A stretch of 64,000 nt of DNA. Source: Aquatica leii (Eukaryota; Arthropoda; Insecta; Coleoptera; Lampyridae). Under the pieces are notes generated by a model. It was not told the DNA's origin and ran no database searches. It saw only the letters and a list, made by a program, of their open reading frames with translations. The translations under genes were made by a program, and so were the position numbers. Shown piece after piece: positions 1-10,552 of this stretch (the first letter of the stretch is position 1; each line of letters opens with the position of its first letter). The DNA is taken from positions 82,741,389 through 82,805,388 of the forward strand of contig CM069435.1 of NCBI GenBank assembly GCA_035610365.1, read 5' to 3'.

Positions 1-819
1 AGTGAAGCATTTTGTGTTTGTGTGTGTTTGTGAGCGATGAATTATAAATAAAATTTATATAAATGTTATCACAAAAGGAAATATTAATTAAAATCAGTAT
101 TTGTATACAATGTAGGCTTAGAGCTATTTATTGAATAATTTTTATTATTAATAACGTTTGTTTTAATGTTAGGTAATAAACAATTTAAAACGAATTAAAA
201 CAATTTACACTATTATATATATTTTTAATATTAAAACATTACTTTGTGTTAAATATATACAAAATATTTTTATTTATACACAAAACTAATTACATTTATA
301 TAATTTTTATTTAAAAAAAATATCCTAGCGAATAAAATTGTAAAGAGAAAGAAATAAAACAAATGAATTTGCTAAATCATAAAAAAATATTCGTTTATTG
401 TTATACAGGCGGATTAAAACCTACTTAGATTCTATAAACGTGTTTGTTAGTGCGAGAGATACAAACTCGCCTTAAATAGCAAGTGTTATTTCATGTACTA
501 CTCTAAGTTAGTAAACATCGTTATTTCATAAAATTGCTTAAAATTTATATATTTATTTGTATGACTACACGTATACGTATATTATATGAGAAAAAAAGTT
601 TCTAAATATCTATGAAACTTGTGACTACTACTACTAAATCTACAGCTAAACCTGTCGGTAACGTAATCCCTTATTTTGTTGGCGTTTTTTATATACTTAC
701 ATGTGAAGATTTATATTAACTTTACTTATTTACATAAGTGTTTTTGTATCTACTGTACACAACGTGTTAACATAATATAACACAGATCACGTACTGCATT
801 CTCCGAAAGTGTACCGTAG
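1..819. other. AT-rich stretch, nothing recognised
   Basis: The stretch is very AT-rich with many stops in all frames. A short GT-rich run lies at the very start. I see no gene, inverted repeat or satellite unit here. Confidence 0.5.
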
Positions 820-1778
820 ATCAAGACCAATATTAGATAATGTTACCGATGGAATGAAAAGTACCCTAAGACGTATTGTACATTCGTTCTTTTATGTAAA
901 CAACTAACAGTAAAAAAAGAAAGACGTTATCAACATTATTGAAAGAAATTGGGTTTCGATTAGTTAAACGAAAGTGTATTGTGTTTGTAATATACGTTAT
1001 TTTATAAGCACAGAAAAAGAAATCGCAACAAAAAATTATATCATAGCATGGAGAAGAAGCTTCCATAAGAAAAAATAAGAAAAAAGGCAAGAAAATATAT
1101 TATTTGAGCGAAACTTGGGTTCATGGTGGTCATGCTACTGCAAAAATTTAGACAGATACGACAATTGAAACAGCGCGGCAAGTTTTCATTTCTGGATTAT
1201 CTACTGGACTTAAGAATCTTTCTGGTAATGGCAAACGATTAATTGTGTTACGTATCGGATCAGATACAGAATTTGTTGAAAATAGTTTCGTTATTTTCGA
1301 ATCGAAAAAAACTATCGGCTACCACGCAAAAAAGAATTCTGGAGTATTCGAAAAATAATTTGAGTCGGTGTTAAGTAACTTAGAAAAAGGTGCTTCATAT
1401 CATAGCAGAAAAGTAGAAAAAATTCAGCTTCCGCATCTAAAAAAGCTGATATAGAAGATTGGTTGACAAGTAAATCGATTGAATTTGAGGAAGACATGGT
1501 TAAAGTAAAATTTTTTGTACTTGTGAAGTAAATCATTTCAGCAACAAAGTCTGTGGTGGATAAAATGGCAAAAGCGAGTAAACGAGTTGGGCTTCAATTG
1601 CCACCGTATCACAGTGGGTTGAATCCCATTGAGTTAATATGGTCACAAATGAAAGGGAAAATTGGTAGAAAAAATACAAGATGTTAAAAATCTATTTCTT
1701 GAAACAGTCGCCAATGTTTCTACAAATAATTGAAAAAAATCTATACAGCATGTGATTAAACTAGAACAAGAAATCTGA
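820..1778 (+). pseudogene. Decayed DDE transposase of the IS630/Tc1/mariner superfamily
   Basis: Read across frames, the plus strand keeps the landmarks of an insect DDE_3-type transposase. An N-terminal stretch like LLKEIGFRLVKRK lies near 935-975. The first catalytic region reads YYLSETWVHGGHATAKIW near 1095-1150, with serine where the family usually has aspartate. RQVFISGLSTGLKNLSGNGK follows near 1170-1230, then YHSRK after a gap that has lost the usual VIMDN block, then LPPYHSGLNPIELIW near 1598-1645, which holds the third acidic residue. A C-terminal IQHVIKLEQEI ends at a stop at 1778. In-frame stops, several frameshifts and the missing second-aspartate block make it inactive. No flanking terminal repeats were found. 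Family assignment rests on remembered motif patterns. Confidence 0.75.
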
Positions 1779-2157
1779 CACACAGACCTCACATTAACAT
1801 TATAGTTGAACATATTATTAGTCAATTGGACAATGAAATTTTATTTCGTTGTTGAATTGGTTTACTTGTTTTATGTAAATATTTAAGAAGCGCGTTTTTT
1901 ATCCTTACTCCATGTTTGTTAATTACACGATATTTATATATTCAACTATAAAAAAAATAGTAAGTTTTTATATTATATGCACGATGTTTTAATTTAAAAA
2001 ATAAATTTAATTTTAGAAGCATTAGAATGACCTATAAAGCAATTCTTGAAACGGATCCAAATACATCATTATTGGATTAGATATAATAAATAAATAAAAT
2101 AAACAATGTCGTAACCCACTATAAAATGTCTTAGATTATATGTAACATATTTAGTAA

Positions 2158-2199
2158 CATGTTTCGGTTTCTTAAATACATACGATCATCTTCAGACTA
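2158..2199 (-). other. Hammerhead-like PLE end motif (weak copy)
   Basis: On the minus strand this reads CTGAAGATGATC, a spacer, then GAAACCGAAACATG. It lies about 240 bp downstream of a PLE GIY-YIG remnant on the same strand, where Penelope-like elements carry their terminal hammerhead-like hairpin. The stem is less clear than in the copies near 10.3, 11.4 and 60.8 kb. Confidence 0.4.
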
Positions 2200-2439
2200 A
2201 AAACGTTATTACAAATTATATAAAAAATTGTCAACTAATATTAAGAACGCTCACCTAGTAAAAACAAATATGCAACTTTGACTATATAAAACTAACTAAC
2301 ACAATTGAATTGACATTAACTATTAAAACTGATAAAGTCGGAAATATCAAATTTATATATAAATAAAAGTTGAAGGTGAAATATTTAGGTGTATTTTTAT
2401 AATTATACACAGATGGCGGAGGTAGCATCTTCCTGTATT

Positions 2440-2762
2440 AAATTATGAATAATTCAACCTTAAATTTACGAAATTAAACTGATCGTTTAATAGTGGCGAT
2501 GCAGGAGCACTTTTTATATAAATCATCTCAAGTAAATCTAACAATTGGATACAATTGTTATTAAAAATAGGATGAATAAGCGTAGTAGACATAACTGAGT
2601 GGTTGAAATTAAGAACATGCTCAGCAAAGGTTGATTTTATGGAAGAAGGATTGTTTAAATATTTAGATGGTTTTTTGATGCTCTTTTAGTCTAATATCAA
2701 AAATCCTCTTAGTTTTCCCTATATAAATTTTTTTGCAGGAGCTGAAAAAAATACAAACAGTT
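2440..2762 (-). pseudogene. Penelope-like element GIY-YIG endonuclease remnant
   Basis: The minus strand reads KKIYIGKTKRIFDIRLKEHQ, the Y-I-G plus Arg core of a GIY-YIG nuclease. After a frame change come STFAEHVLNFNHS and then LLDLLEMIYIKS, where the Glu of LEMI matches the catalytic glutamate of the family. This is the C-terminal endonuclease half of a PLE polyprotein. The reverse transcriptase half is not visible upstream, where a hAT remnant abuts directly. It is a 5'-truncated, frameshifted copy. Confidence 0.65.
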
Positions 2763-2799
2763 CTCGAACTAAGGAAAAAAAATGATGCTCCAAGTATTC

Positions 2800-4153
2800 G
2801 ATTTTGCAGCATCATTGACGACTATATTTAGGGTATGATTGCAACAAGGAACATAGAAAGCTCGCGGATTGAAATCCAAACTTTTTCTTTGTAGACCATC
2901 ATGCCTACCACGCATATTTGCTTCATTGTCGTAACCCTGACCCCGCGAATCGTTAATATTTAAACCTTCTTGCTTTAACGCCTACAAAAGAAATTTTGTC
3001 AAGTCTTAATCCGACACAAAAAATGTTCTTCTATACTATTTCCCGTGCTCTTTAAATTAACAAATCTTATACAAACTGAAATTTGTTTTTGGTGACTAGA
3101 GTCAAGAGTGCGGTCTGATAATATACAATAATATTTTGCCTTTTTAGTTAGTTCTAAAACTTTGGATTTGATACTTTCACCGATCAAGTTAATTACGTCA
3201 CATTTGTATTTTATCTCTGAGATAGTTTTTGTGATCTTATATTTGAGAGCGTTTTGTATGTTCTGACATAATCGGATTAAATTTGGAAATCATTTCTATG
3301 CATTTTTCTATGAATTTAGCATTGTTTTTCTCAAAGAACTTATCACTATTTCCACGAAAAGCTAAATTTTGCTGACCTAAAAATTGAATCACGTAGAAAA
3401 TTCTTTCTATAACAGCTTGCCAGTATTTAGTTTCTCTGTTTATTACATTTAGAATTTTAGAATTAATTATTTCATTTTTATTAAAACGGTTAGAAAGATC
3501 TAGCAATTTTACCACATTTTTGATATGTAACTTGCTCTTTTTATGAATGTTTAAATGTTCACTTAAATGCTGCCAGTCAATGTAATCAGATTCATCATTA
3601 AGGCAAACAGATTTCAAATCGCTGTCATTAAAAATTTTGCAACAGAAACAGTAAAGTGAATTCTTTGTTTCGGAATACAACAACCAAAAACAATCAATTT
3701 TGTCTTTGTTCGGTAAAATTCTAAAGAAGTAACTATTGGAAAACTTACGCCACGACTCCGAATTATCTCCGATAAATATACTTTTTGTTTTGATAATGAG
3801 CAGGGCCACGTTCTACTAATTCTTGAATATTATTAGAACGTAATTCCTTTGGCCATAGTGCAACATCTTTTGAAAGTTGACTCATATTTTCCATTCTAGT
3901 ACTTTTTAATGGTGTTGATTTCTTATTATTAGCAGAACTTGAAGATGTTGCTTTCTAGAAAATCAGTTTCTTGTCTGCTGCTGATACTTGTTTCAAGTAC
4001 AGGTTCAGAATATTGAGATTCAGTTGTACTATTGTTGTTATTAATATTCGGCAAAGTAGACTCGGGTTTTGAAAAAAACTGCGTAATTTTGACATGGTTT
4101 TCCAGTTCTTCCTCTCTTTTTCTTTTATTCAACAAATTTTGGTATCCAGACAA
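2800..4153 (-). pseudogene. Decayed hAT-superfamily transposase (ZMYM1/DUF4371-like)
   Basis: Three minus-strand blocks follow the order of a TTF/MYM-type zinc finger plus DUF4371 hAT protein. An N-terminal basic, Ser/Asn-rich segment (4153-3929) is followed by LWPKELRSNNIQ near 3860. The zinc-finger block at 3809-3237 has CFWLLYSETKNSLYCFCC and YIDWQHLSEHLNIHKKS. The transposase core begins with KYYCILSDRTLDSSHQKQ near 3140, then GQGYDNEANMRGRHDGLQ near 2930 (second catalytic aspartate) and PCCNHTLNIVVNDAA near 2840. The C-terminal hAT dimerisation domain is absent; a PLE remnant follows immediately. Frameshifts separate the blocks. It is a DNA transposon relic or a dead domesticated copy. 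Confidence 0.8.
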
Positions 4154-6479
4154 TTTTTGCTTTTTTCTGACATCCTGTATACTGCCAAGAAATTAATAAG
4201 TAAGTAAACGAATTGATAAATTATTCATGAAAAATAGAAATGTTTCAACGTCTCAAACTCAAACTCAAAAGTATTTTCTCAACATTACTTATTTCAAGTT
4301 ATTTCTAAATGTATAAATTTTCATAAACAGTAATATTAGTGCTTATCAATTATATTGTTTTGATTTACTTCAATTAACAATGATGTTTGTATAATCATAT
4401 ATAAAAGAATTTTTGAGATGCAATTTTTGGGCTATTAATGTTTTAATAAATCTAAAATAAAAAACAAATTTTAGATGAACTCACCTTAATTTACAACACA
4501 AAACACATCACTATAAAATCTGTAAAACTACAAAAAACATTTAAAAAGTTTCAAAAGCAGATATCTTTTACCCCACGCACCTTTTCACTTCGCTAAGTTA
4601 ATTATCGATTGGGCATCAGGCAACAAATGAAATCGCGACCGATGCAGCGCTTAAATATATGAAGTTTTGTACATTGCAAGCTCAGACAGGAAAAAAACGC
4701 TTGTTTACAAGTTGGATCGTTGCAAGCCAAATTTCAAGCTCAAACATGAATAAAATCAGATTTGTTTGAGTTTACACAATTTATGTGATCATGTTACGTA
4801 TTACTATTCGATCGAATAAATGCTATTATTGCGTACTTTCGTTTGGAAAATATATTATTTTCGAGAAGTAATTCGGTTCCCTCGTCTCAAAAAGTAAAAA
4901 TAAACAAATAAAAAACAATTGCTTACTGGTTTTTTTATCATTATAAATTTTGTTTTTACAATGTTGTTTGTTGCTATATCTTTTTTTTACTTTTGGGTTG
5001 TGGCTTTTCGATGTCTCGGTGCTTTCGGCGCCGTCGTGCAGCACACGACTTTGCCCTTATGTACGGCGCGGGACAGCGTGAATGCAGTAATACAGTGCCA
5101 TAGACTCGCAGTTTATCTTGTACATTAAAGATTATTCTTACCGTATTCATTCATAAAAATATATTTCTTTCTTTCTTGTGTTGTCAATATATTTGTGTTT
5201 TATTTAGAAAAAAAAACCTACAAAATATTTAAAGTTATGAAAACAATATTATTGTAATTTTGTTCTCAGCTACTAATTGTAACATATTCTTAATTTATAG
5301 CAAGGTGTGCTTGTTTAAATTTTGTTTAATTTCTTATCGGTAATCATAAAGCATTTGAAATTTAGTTTTTTTATTGTTTTTTTAAATTTATTTTCTCTTT
5401 AATCGATACAGTAACAAAAAAAATGTAAAGATTATTTTAAAAATATGAAAGTGTGATGATTATTGTTTGCTTGTAATATGTTAAAACACCAAATGACCGC
5501 CACTTAACTCCGCTATTTATCAAATGATGTTTTTATATTCGCCTAAGATGGTTTAATCTGGTTGATTTAACACATCATTTATAATCATATCTAGTAATTT
5601 TATCTTTTCAATTGCTTACTATATAGTTAGAGTAAAAACAAATAAATTTGAACGCAATAATTTTCTTTAGAAACGATAGATTTAAATTAGTTGTTTTTAT
5701 ACTCATATATTTAACAGTTTTTCTACAATTATCTCTATTTTCTATTGATTTAAAACTGTTTTATGTATTACTGTAATAGTTCTGTTTTATTTTTTATTTT
5801 AAACCATTAAATGTGTGTTACTAGTATTTTGCAAAATAAAATAAAGAACATTTTCTTGTTTATTTATTGTTATATAAACTAAAATATCACAGCATTTATG
5901 CAAACACGTAAGCTTGCAAGACAAATACATATACTTTTTTTTTATTGTCAGTAAGCTATTTAGTTGCCACATACATACATAAAATTATATTTCTCTACGA
6001 CTCACAGTAAATACGATACATTGTATGTTTATTTGCAATTAGGCAACGTTATGCATTATGTTTGACTTGTACAAATGTTTCGTGCACAGTTATAAAAATT
6101 AAAAACGAAATTATTTATGACTGTGTGGATGTTATTGCATTAGTTTTAACCATACACATAGAGTGAAAAAAGTTTGGTTTGTAAATTAAATATATTAAGT
6201 TATGTTTGCAAAGGTTGGTATTTAGTGTTGATTTTCTTGTAATTCAATGTAAACATATATTGGAAAAACTTAGTACCAACTATGTAATTCGAATAAATTA
6301 AAACACCTAATTTGCAAACTCATTACTTTATTTGCTGTTTTATTTTTATAAGAAAAAACGTCAACAGTAATTTAAGTTTTGCTTTTGCAGTGTTATAAAG
6401 CAGTTTGGAATTTATCGATAGTTGTAAGATACCTAGATGTTTATTCCGAAATTATTCATTTGTAATGTTCCGGTGTAGC
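4154..6479. other. AT-rich stretch with one small basic open frame
   Basis: This is mostly low-complexity AT-rich DNA. A locally GC-richer patch at 4974-5150 holds a 58-codon minus-strand frame rich in Arg/Lys (CAARRRRKHRDIEK near its middle), but the plus strand of the same patch is also open, so coding status is uncertain. Nothing else was recognised. The upstream end of the neighbouring hAT relic may lie here, but no terminal inverted repeat was identified. Confidence 0.4.
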
Positions 6480-6999
6480 TCAGCTCAGTGCAGAGTGTTG
6501 GCATCAAATTCAGTTAACAGCAAACACGTTAAATACAAGTTTATTAAATGATGAGTAATAGTATTTACTAATCAATATTTTTGATCTTGTAACAGAGTTC
6601 ATGTCTGTCGAGAACTTTTAGACTATGGTTCACAAGGTAATTTTATTTCTGAATCAATTGTCAACAAACTCAATTTTCATACCAAACCTGTTAATATATG
6701 TTAGTAACGTTAACAATTTAATCATGCCCATACAAGGCAAATGTTACACTTAATTTCAACCTGCATTAGGTTTGTTTAATAAAAGAATCGATTGTTTAGT
6801 TGTTCCATATATTAGTGGTTTATTATTTCAATTAACGATTGACAAATCAAATTAGAAAATACCCTATAACATTTTTTAGCGTGTCCTAGTTTTAATCACA
6901 TTGTTCAGATTAATGTTCTTTTGGGTGCTGGTATTTTTTAGAAATTGATCCGGGTTGGTCGAATTAATTTGCATTCATAAGGAACGGTTATTCAAATAA

Positions 7000-7648
7000 A
7001 TAACCGAACTAAAAAGAAGAAAATAATTTATAATTACAAACAAAATTATTAAATTCAGAGCAATAATATATAATTATAAACAAAATCACTAAATTCAGAG
7101 TTAAAAGCGTGGGGTGCATCCGGATACACGGTAGTCTTTCGCGCCAAGTATCTGTTATTTCTTTTTTTTGTAATTAATTATATTAATCATTGTTTTAACA
7201 TGTATTCAGTTCGATTATTGCTGTCAATTTGTCATTTGACTGATATACATAATACTGTCACTAAACACGACGTTTGAATACATACGTGACGAGATATTCT
7301 ACAGCTGCACTGTTTTTGTTAAATCTAATAATTTTTTTGTAAAGATCAGAGGTTTTTTTTATATTTTGTGTTCACAGAAATAAATTTATCATTGTTTGTA
7401 ACAATAGTTTAACGTGTACTTGGCGAGACATTATACAGTGAAACTGTTATTTGTAGGATTTTTCTATATTTTCATAACTCTCCCCTTATTGATAACTGCC
7501 TTTAGAATAATTGTAACAATGATTATAGATGCACCCCACGCTTTTAACTCTGAATTTAGTGATTTTGTTTATAATTACATATTATTGCTATGAATTCAAT
7601 AATTTTGTTTATAATTATAAATTATTTTCTTCTTTTTAGTTCGGTCAT
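7000..7648. mobile_element. Foldback/MITE-like element with 120-bp inverted arms
   Basis: The left arm (7000-7119) and right arm (7529-7648) are inverted copies that match at roughly 95% by eye, both ending inward at ATGCACCCCACGCTTTTAAC or its complement. About 410 bp of AT-rich, non-coding DNA lies between, including a diverged tandem pair around 7270-7330 and 7410-7460 (sharing ...GAGATATTCTACAG-like words). No transposase is encoded, so it would be a non-autonomous element mobilised in trans. It sits inside the BEL/Pao fossil. The 11-mer TTAAAAGCGTG or a close form recurs at 7101, 7539 (complement), 7651, 7715 and 8271. Confidence 0.7.
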
Positions 7649-7872
7649 TTTAAAAGCGTGTTTTTTTAGTTTTTTTAAACTATTATTTATTTTCTATTTT
7701 TTAGTTCGGGTACCTATTAAAGCGTGTTTTTTAAATTTTCTAAGCTACCAGTTATTTTCCGTATTTTAATTCGATTTATCAATAATCAATTTTTGCGGAC
7801 ATGTGATTATGAAATATCTTACGAACTAAAAACGTATTGGAAACAGTAGTTATCGACAGTAAGACCTTATTT

Positions 7873-7937
7873 CTCGGAGAGGGAACCTGAGAAACAGCTA
7901 TCACATCCAAGGCAGGCAGCGGGCGCGCAAATTGGTA
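7873..7937 (+). pseudogene. 18S rRNA-derived fragment
   Basis: About 65 bases match a conserved 5'-region block of eukaryotic 18S rRNA with a handful of changes. The signature words are CGGAGAGGGAACCTGAGAAA, CATCCAAGG and GGCGCGCAAATT. The similarity stops abruptly on both sides, so this is a scrap and not an rRNA gene. It lies upstream of a short-element tail with a TACA microsatellite, which suggests it moved as part of a retroposed sequence. An 80-codon minus-strand frame over it (7779-8018) is only the antisense shadow of the rRNA words. Confidence 0.75.
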
Positions 7938-8089
7938 ATAGTGAACATAGTGAAATACACTGGAACGATTTAAACGCGATAGGCTTTGTCGAGATGCACA
8001 CCTGCGCAGTTCACGCACTCTGTCTTTGTCACTCTCATGCAGAGGATCCCTAAAGAAATCAATTAATCCTGACGATCCTAATTAGGATA

Positions 8090-8290
8090 ATAAAAACTTT
8101 TTAATGAATTATTGCATTGTCATCGGTCCGTGAAACGCATGCAAAGTTTCAATTTAATCAAACACCTGGAAACCGTTGAAAATTAAGCTCAAAGATTCCG
8201 TTACATACATACATACATACATATATACATACATACATACATACATACATACATACATACCAAACTAATAAAAGCGTGTTAAAAACTGCT
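8090..8290 (+). repeat. Retroposon 3' tail with TACA microsatellite
   Basis: A block from about 8115 (CGGTCCGTGAAACGCATGC, then CAAAGATTCCGTTACATACA) runs into a TACA repeat at 8202-8260 and ends AATAAAAGCGTGTTAAAAA. This arrangement resembles the 3' tails of insect SINE or RTE-type retroposons that end in short tandem repeats. No tRNA-like promoter or coding frame was found, so the family is not assigned. Confidence 0.5.
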
Positions 8291-9130
8291 TTAGGTTGGA
8301 TATTTTCTGGACCTGTAAACGTTGCCTCCTTTAACAATATTTAATGCAATTTGAATAAATATATTGACATTCAACAACAGCCATCTCAATTTTGGGAACT
8401 TAAACAGTGTCATACAATAAAACCATAATCGGACGATAAGCAAAAATTTGAAAAGCATTTTTTCAAAACGTTTTAAGTCGATAAAGGTTTTAGACTTTAC
8501 TACTGACAAACTAAGCGATTCTAAGACAAGAGCTTCAAAACAATTTTATGTTTTAGAGAGAAAACTTTAAACAAATCTCTTATTGAAAATTATGTCCACT
8601 CAGTTTATGTCAGAATATGAGAGTATGGTACACATGTCTAAAATCAATGAATTAAATTCTCAATCATATCAATATTTTCTTCCACATCATGGTGTCTTAA
8701 ATAAACGTAGTACTACTACTAAATTTCGAGTTGATTCCAATCGAGTTCTAGGTATTCAATAAATGATTTACAGTTATATGGTCCAATTATTCAAACAGAC
8801 TTACTCTCAATTCTTCTACGTTTTTGACAATTTCCTATTGCAATTTCAGGCGACATAACCAAAAAGTATCGGCAAGTTCTACTAACACCAGAGGAACGAT
8901 CATTTGGAGACCTGATCTTTCAGATTCAATTACAGTTTATCAATTAAACACAGTCACTTAGAATATTCCGATCAGTTTCTGGTAGCTTGTAAAATAAGTA
9001 AAAATGATTTTTATGTAGATGATTTACTATCAGGCTTAAATTCTATCGACTATGATAATCTTTCTCCAGTTTTTTTGACAAAATTTTCTACAGGCGCGTA
9101 GGCGTTTTGATGTTATCAAATATGTTTTTT

Positions 9131-9603
9131 CCAAGAGAATGGCGGAATTTTTTTAAAATCCTCAAACTTTTGTGTTTCTTTAATCGTTTTTTTTGTACAT
9201 GCTTGATTTCATGTTCTATGTGCTTGTTCTAATGGTTCTGCTTTGATTTGTGTTGTTATTCTTTTTATTTCGCTGTTTGTTTGAGTTCCTACGGCCTACC
9301 GTTGTCGTTTTTTTTATGTGAACAATCTCAATGTTTTATTCCCAATTACGTTTTGAAGTTTGTTCGTTATTATTTGGAACATTATGCTTCTGATGTTCAT
9401 ATTTGCATCTTTTATCTCTCTTGTGATTTTAGAATTTTCTGTGACAAATTAATCTAGTTTTTTGTTTTTGAATTTAATGTCTCTATTAGTTGGTTTAATT
9501 TTAACAACTAACTTAGTTGTTTTTATATTATTTTTCTATTTGCTACCGGTATCGCAAATACTTTTTTTAATGGATTTATTGCTTTTATAATTCCAAGTTT
9601 AGT
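9131..9603. other. T-rich stretch, nothing recognised
   Basis: This is downstream debris of the BEL/Pao fossil. Open frames here are short and low-complexity (Phe/Leu/Ser-rich), and no motif was seen. Confidence 0.4.
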
Positions 9604-10095
9604 CTACGTATCCCATATTATTGTTTGATAGGGTTGTTTGCGATCTATACCATATATCAGAATATCAGAAGGAGATAAGTTAGCGCTTACATTTTTTAAA
9701 CGGTTGTCTGGTGTTAAGAGGCTGAAGCGCTTGTAGCCAACCAATTCTTTATATTCATTTGATGGGATTTCAACATCTTCGCGCTCTCTTACGTTTTTGC
9801 AAATACCACTTTCTTTGTTTTTTCGAGTAGCATTTGAGGCATAGAGTTTACCTAGGGCTTCTTTACAGTTGCTGTAAGACGACAGCAAGGAGGCTTGTTT
9901 ACACACTCCCGTATCTGGGAAATTTGCGCCCTGATTAGTAAACGTTACATAACTAGTTTTGTCAATCTTATTTGATATACTTTTTAAGTTAGTTGGTGGC
10001 GGAATCGCGATAGTTATCTTAGTATTAGAAAGTATTTTGTTTAATATATTTTTTGGATAGTTATTCTTCCTTAATATGTTAATTAAACTATCCAA
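9604..10095 (-). CDS. Hypothetical 163-aa frame, PLE linker fused to unknown sequence
   Basis: The first 45 or so residues (ILRKNNYPKNILNKILSNTK) match the linker that precedes the GIY-YIG domain in the other PLE copies of this window. The remaining 115 residues (from GVCKQASLLSSYSNCKEA to YGIDRKQPYQTIIWDT) are not PLE-like and have a balanced composition with six or so charged clusters, unlike the low-complexity frames around it. I do not recognise that part. The initiator methionine lies inside an inverted repeat shared with the plus-strand PLE copy. It could be a chimera formed by PLE insertion next to an unrelated coding scrap; a functional gene is not shown. Confidence 0.35.
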   Translation of the reverse strand: MDSLINILRKNNYPKNILNKILSNTKITIAIPPPTNLKSISNKIDKTSYVTFTNQGANFPDTGVCKQASLLSSYSNCKEALGKLYASNATRKNKESGICKNVREREDVEIPSNEYKELVGYKRFSLLTPDNRLKNVSANLSPSDILIYGIDRKQPYQTIIWDT

Positions 10096-10158
10096 AAAAT
10101 ATATTAAACAAAATACTTTCTAATACTAACATAACTATCTTGATTCCGCCCCAACTAA
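9989..10158. repeat. Head-to-head PLE junction (73-bp inverted arms)
   Basis: Arms at about 9989-10062 and 10085-10158 are inverted copies of the PLE linker sequence (TTTTTTGGATAG and its complement flank the 22-bp centre) with only a few differences. Head-to-head and partially duplicated copies are a known habit of Penelope-type retroelements. Confidence 0.75.
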
Positions 10159-10183
10159 CCTACCTACAACTTATCTTAATACT

Positions 10184-10491
10184 ATAAAATCTTAAGCTTT
10201 CGCGGTTGTTATGTTTAAAATCATAAGCGACTTTCGGCTTAGACCGCGTCGTAGTAAAACACCCAGACTTAGGCTTGGTCATAGTCTCTTCTCTCTTCAG
10301 AGTGACATTTACCACTCTGAAGATGCAAGCTGCAATGTCTTGCAAAACGTCAGTTTGTTTGGGTTCACGAACGACAATACGGCAAAGGCCAAGTTCTACT
10401 TCTTGTTTTGGCTCTCAAGAAGAAACTATGACCAAGCCTAAGTCTGGGTGTTCTACTACGACGCGGTCTAAGCCAAAAGTCGCTTATGATT
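10184..10491 (+). mobile_element. 308-bp foldback insert with hammerhead-like core, flanked by 13-bp repeats
   Basis: The insert interrupts the PLE linker and is bracketed by the direct repeat TTATCTTAATACT (10171-10183 and 10492-10504), as expected of a target-site duplication made by target-primed retrotransposition. Inside are 73-bp inverted arms at 10219-10291 and 10419-10491 with few mismatches. On the plus strand 10317-10350 reads CTGAAGA, the stem TGCAAG/CTTGCA, then AAACG. Related copies lie at 44163-44365 and 60848-61018. It encodes no protein of its own. A retrozyme-like or PLE-terminal-repeat-derived unit is the likeliest reading; a DNA-type foldback element is the alternative. Confidence 0.65.
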
Positions 10492-10552
10492 TTATCTTAA
10501 TACTACCCCTAACACCAATCCTACCACCAACCTTAATACTAACATCACTTAT

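Larger units (their letters stand above)
6480..9130 (+). mobile_element. BEL/Pao LTR retrotransposon fossil, interrupted by later insertions
   Basis: Two blocks of BEL/Pao pol are recognisable on the plus strand. The first (about 6595-6960) is the aspartic protease region, with LLDYGSQGNFI and the following VNKLNFHTKPVN. The second (about 8590-9090) is reverse transcriptase, with MSEYESMVHMSKINELN, FLPHHGVLN, ITKKYRQVLLTPEERS and the polymerase box DFYVDDLLSG. The gap between them is filled by a foldback element (7000-7648) and a short-element tail (about 7760-8290). The copy is broken in many places and clearly old; LTRs were not identified. A second fragment of the same superfamily lies at 42955-43670. 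Confidence 0.75.

Noticed and set aside
7779-8018. 79-aa minus-strand open frame
   Set aside because: It is the antisense reading of the 18S rRNA scrap; its FARPLPALDVIAVSQ stretch is a known spurious product of antisense rRNA.
8202-8260. CRISPR-like regular repeat
   Set aside because: It is a simple TACA microsatellite without spacers, in a eukaryotic context.
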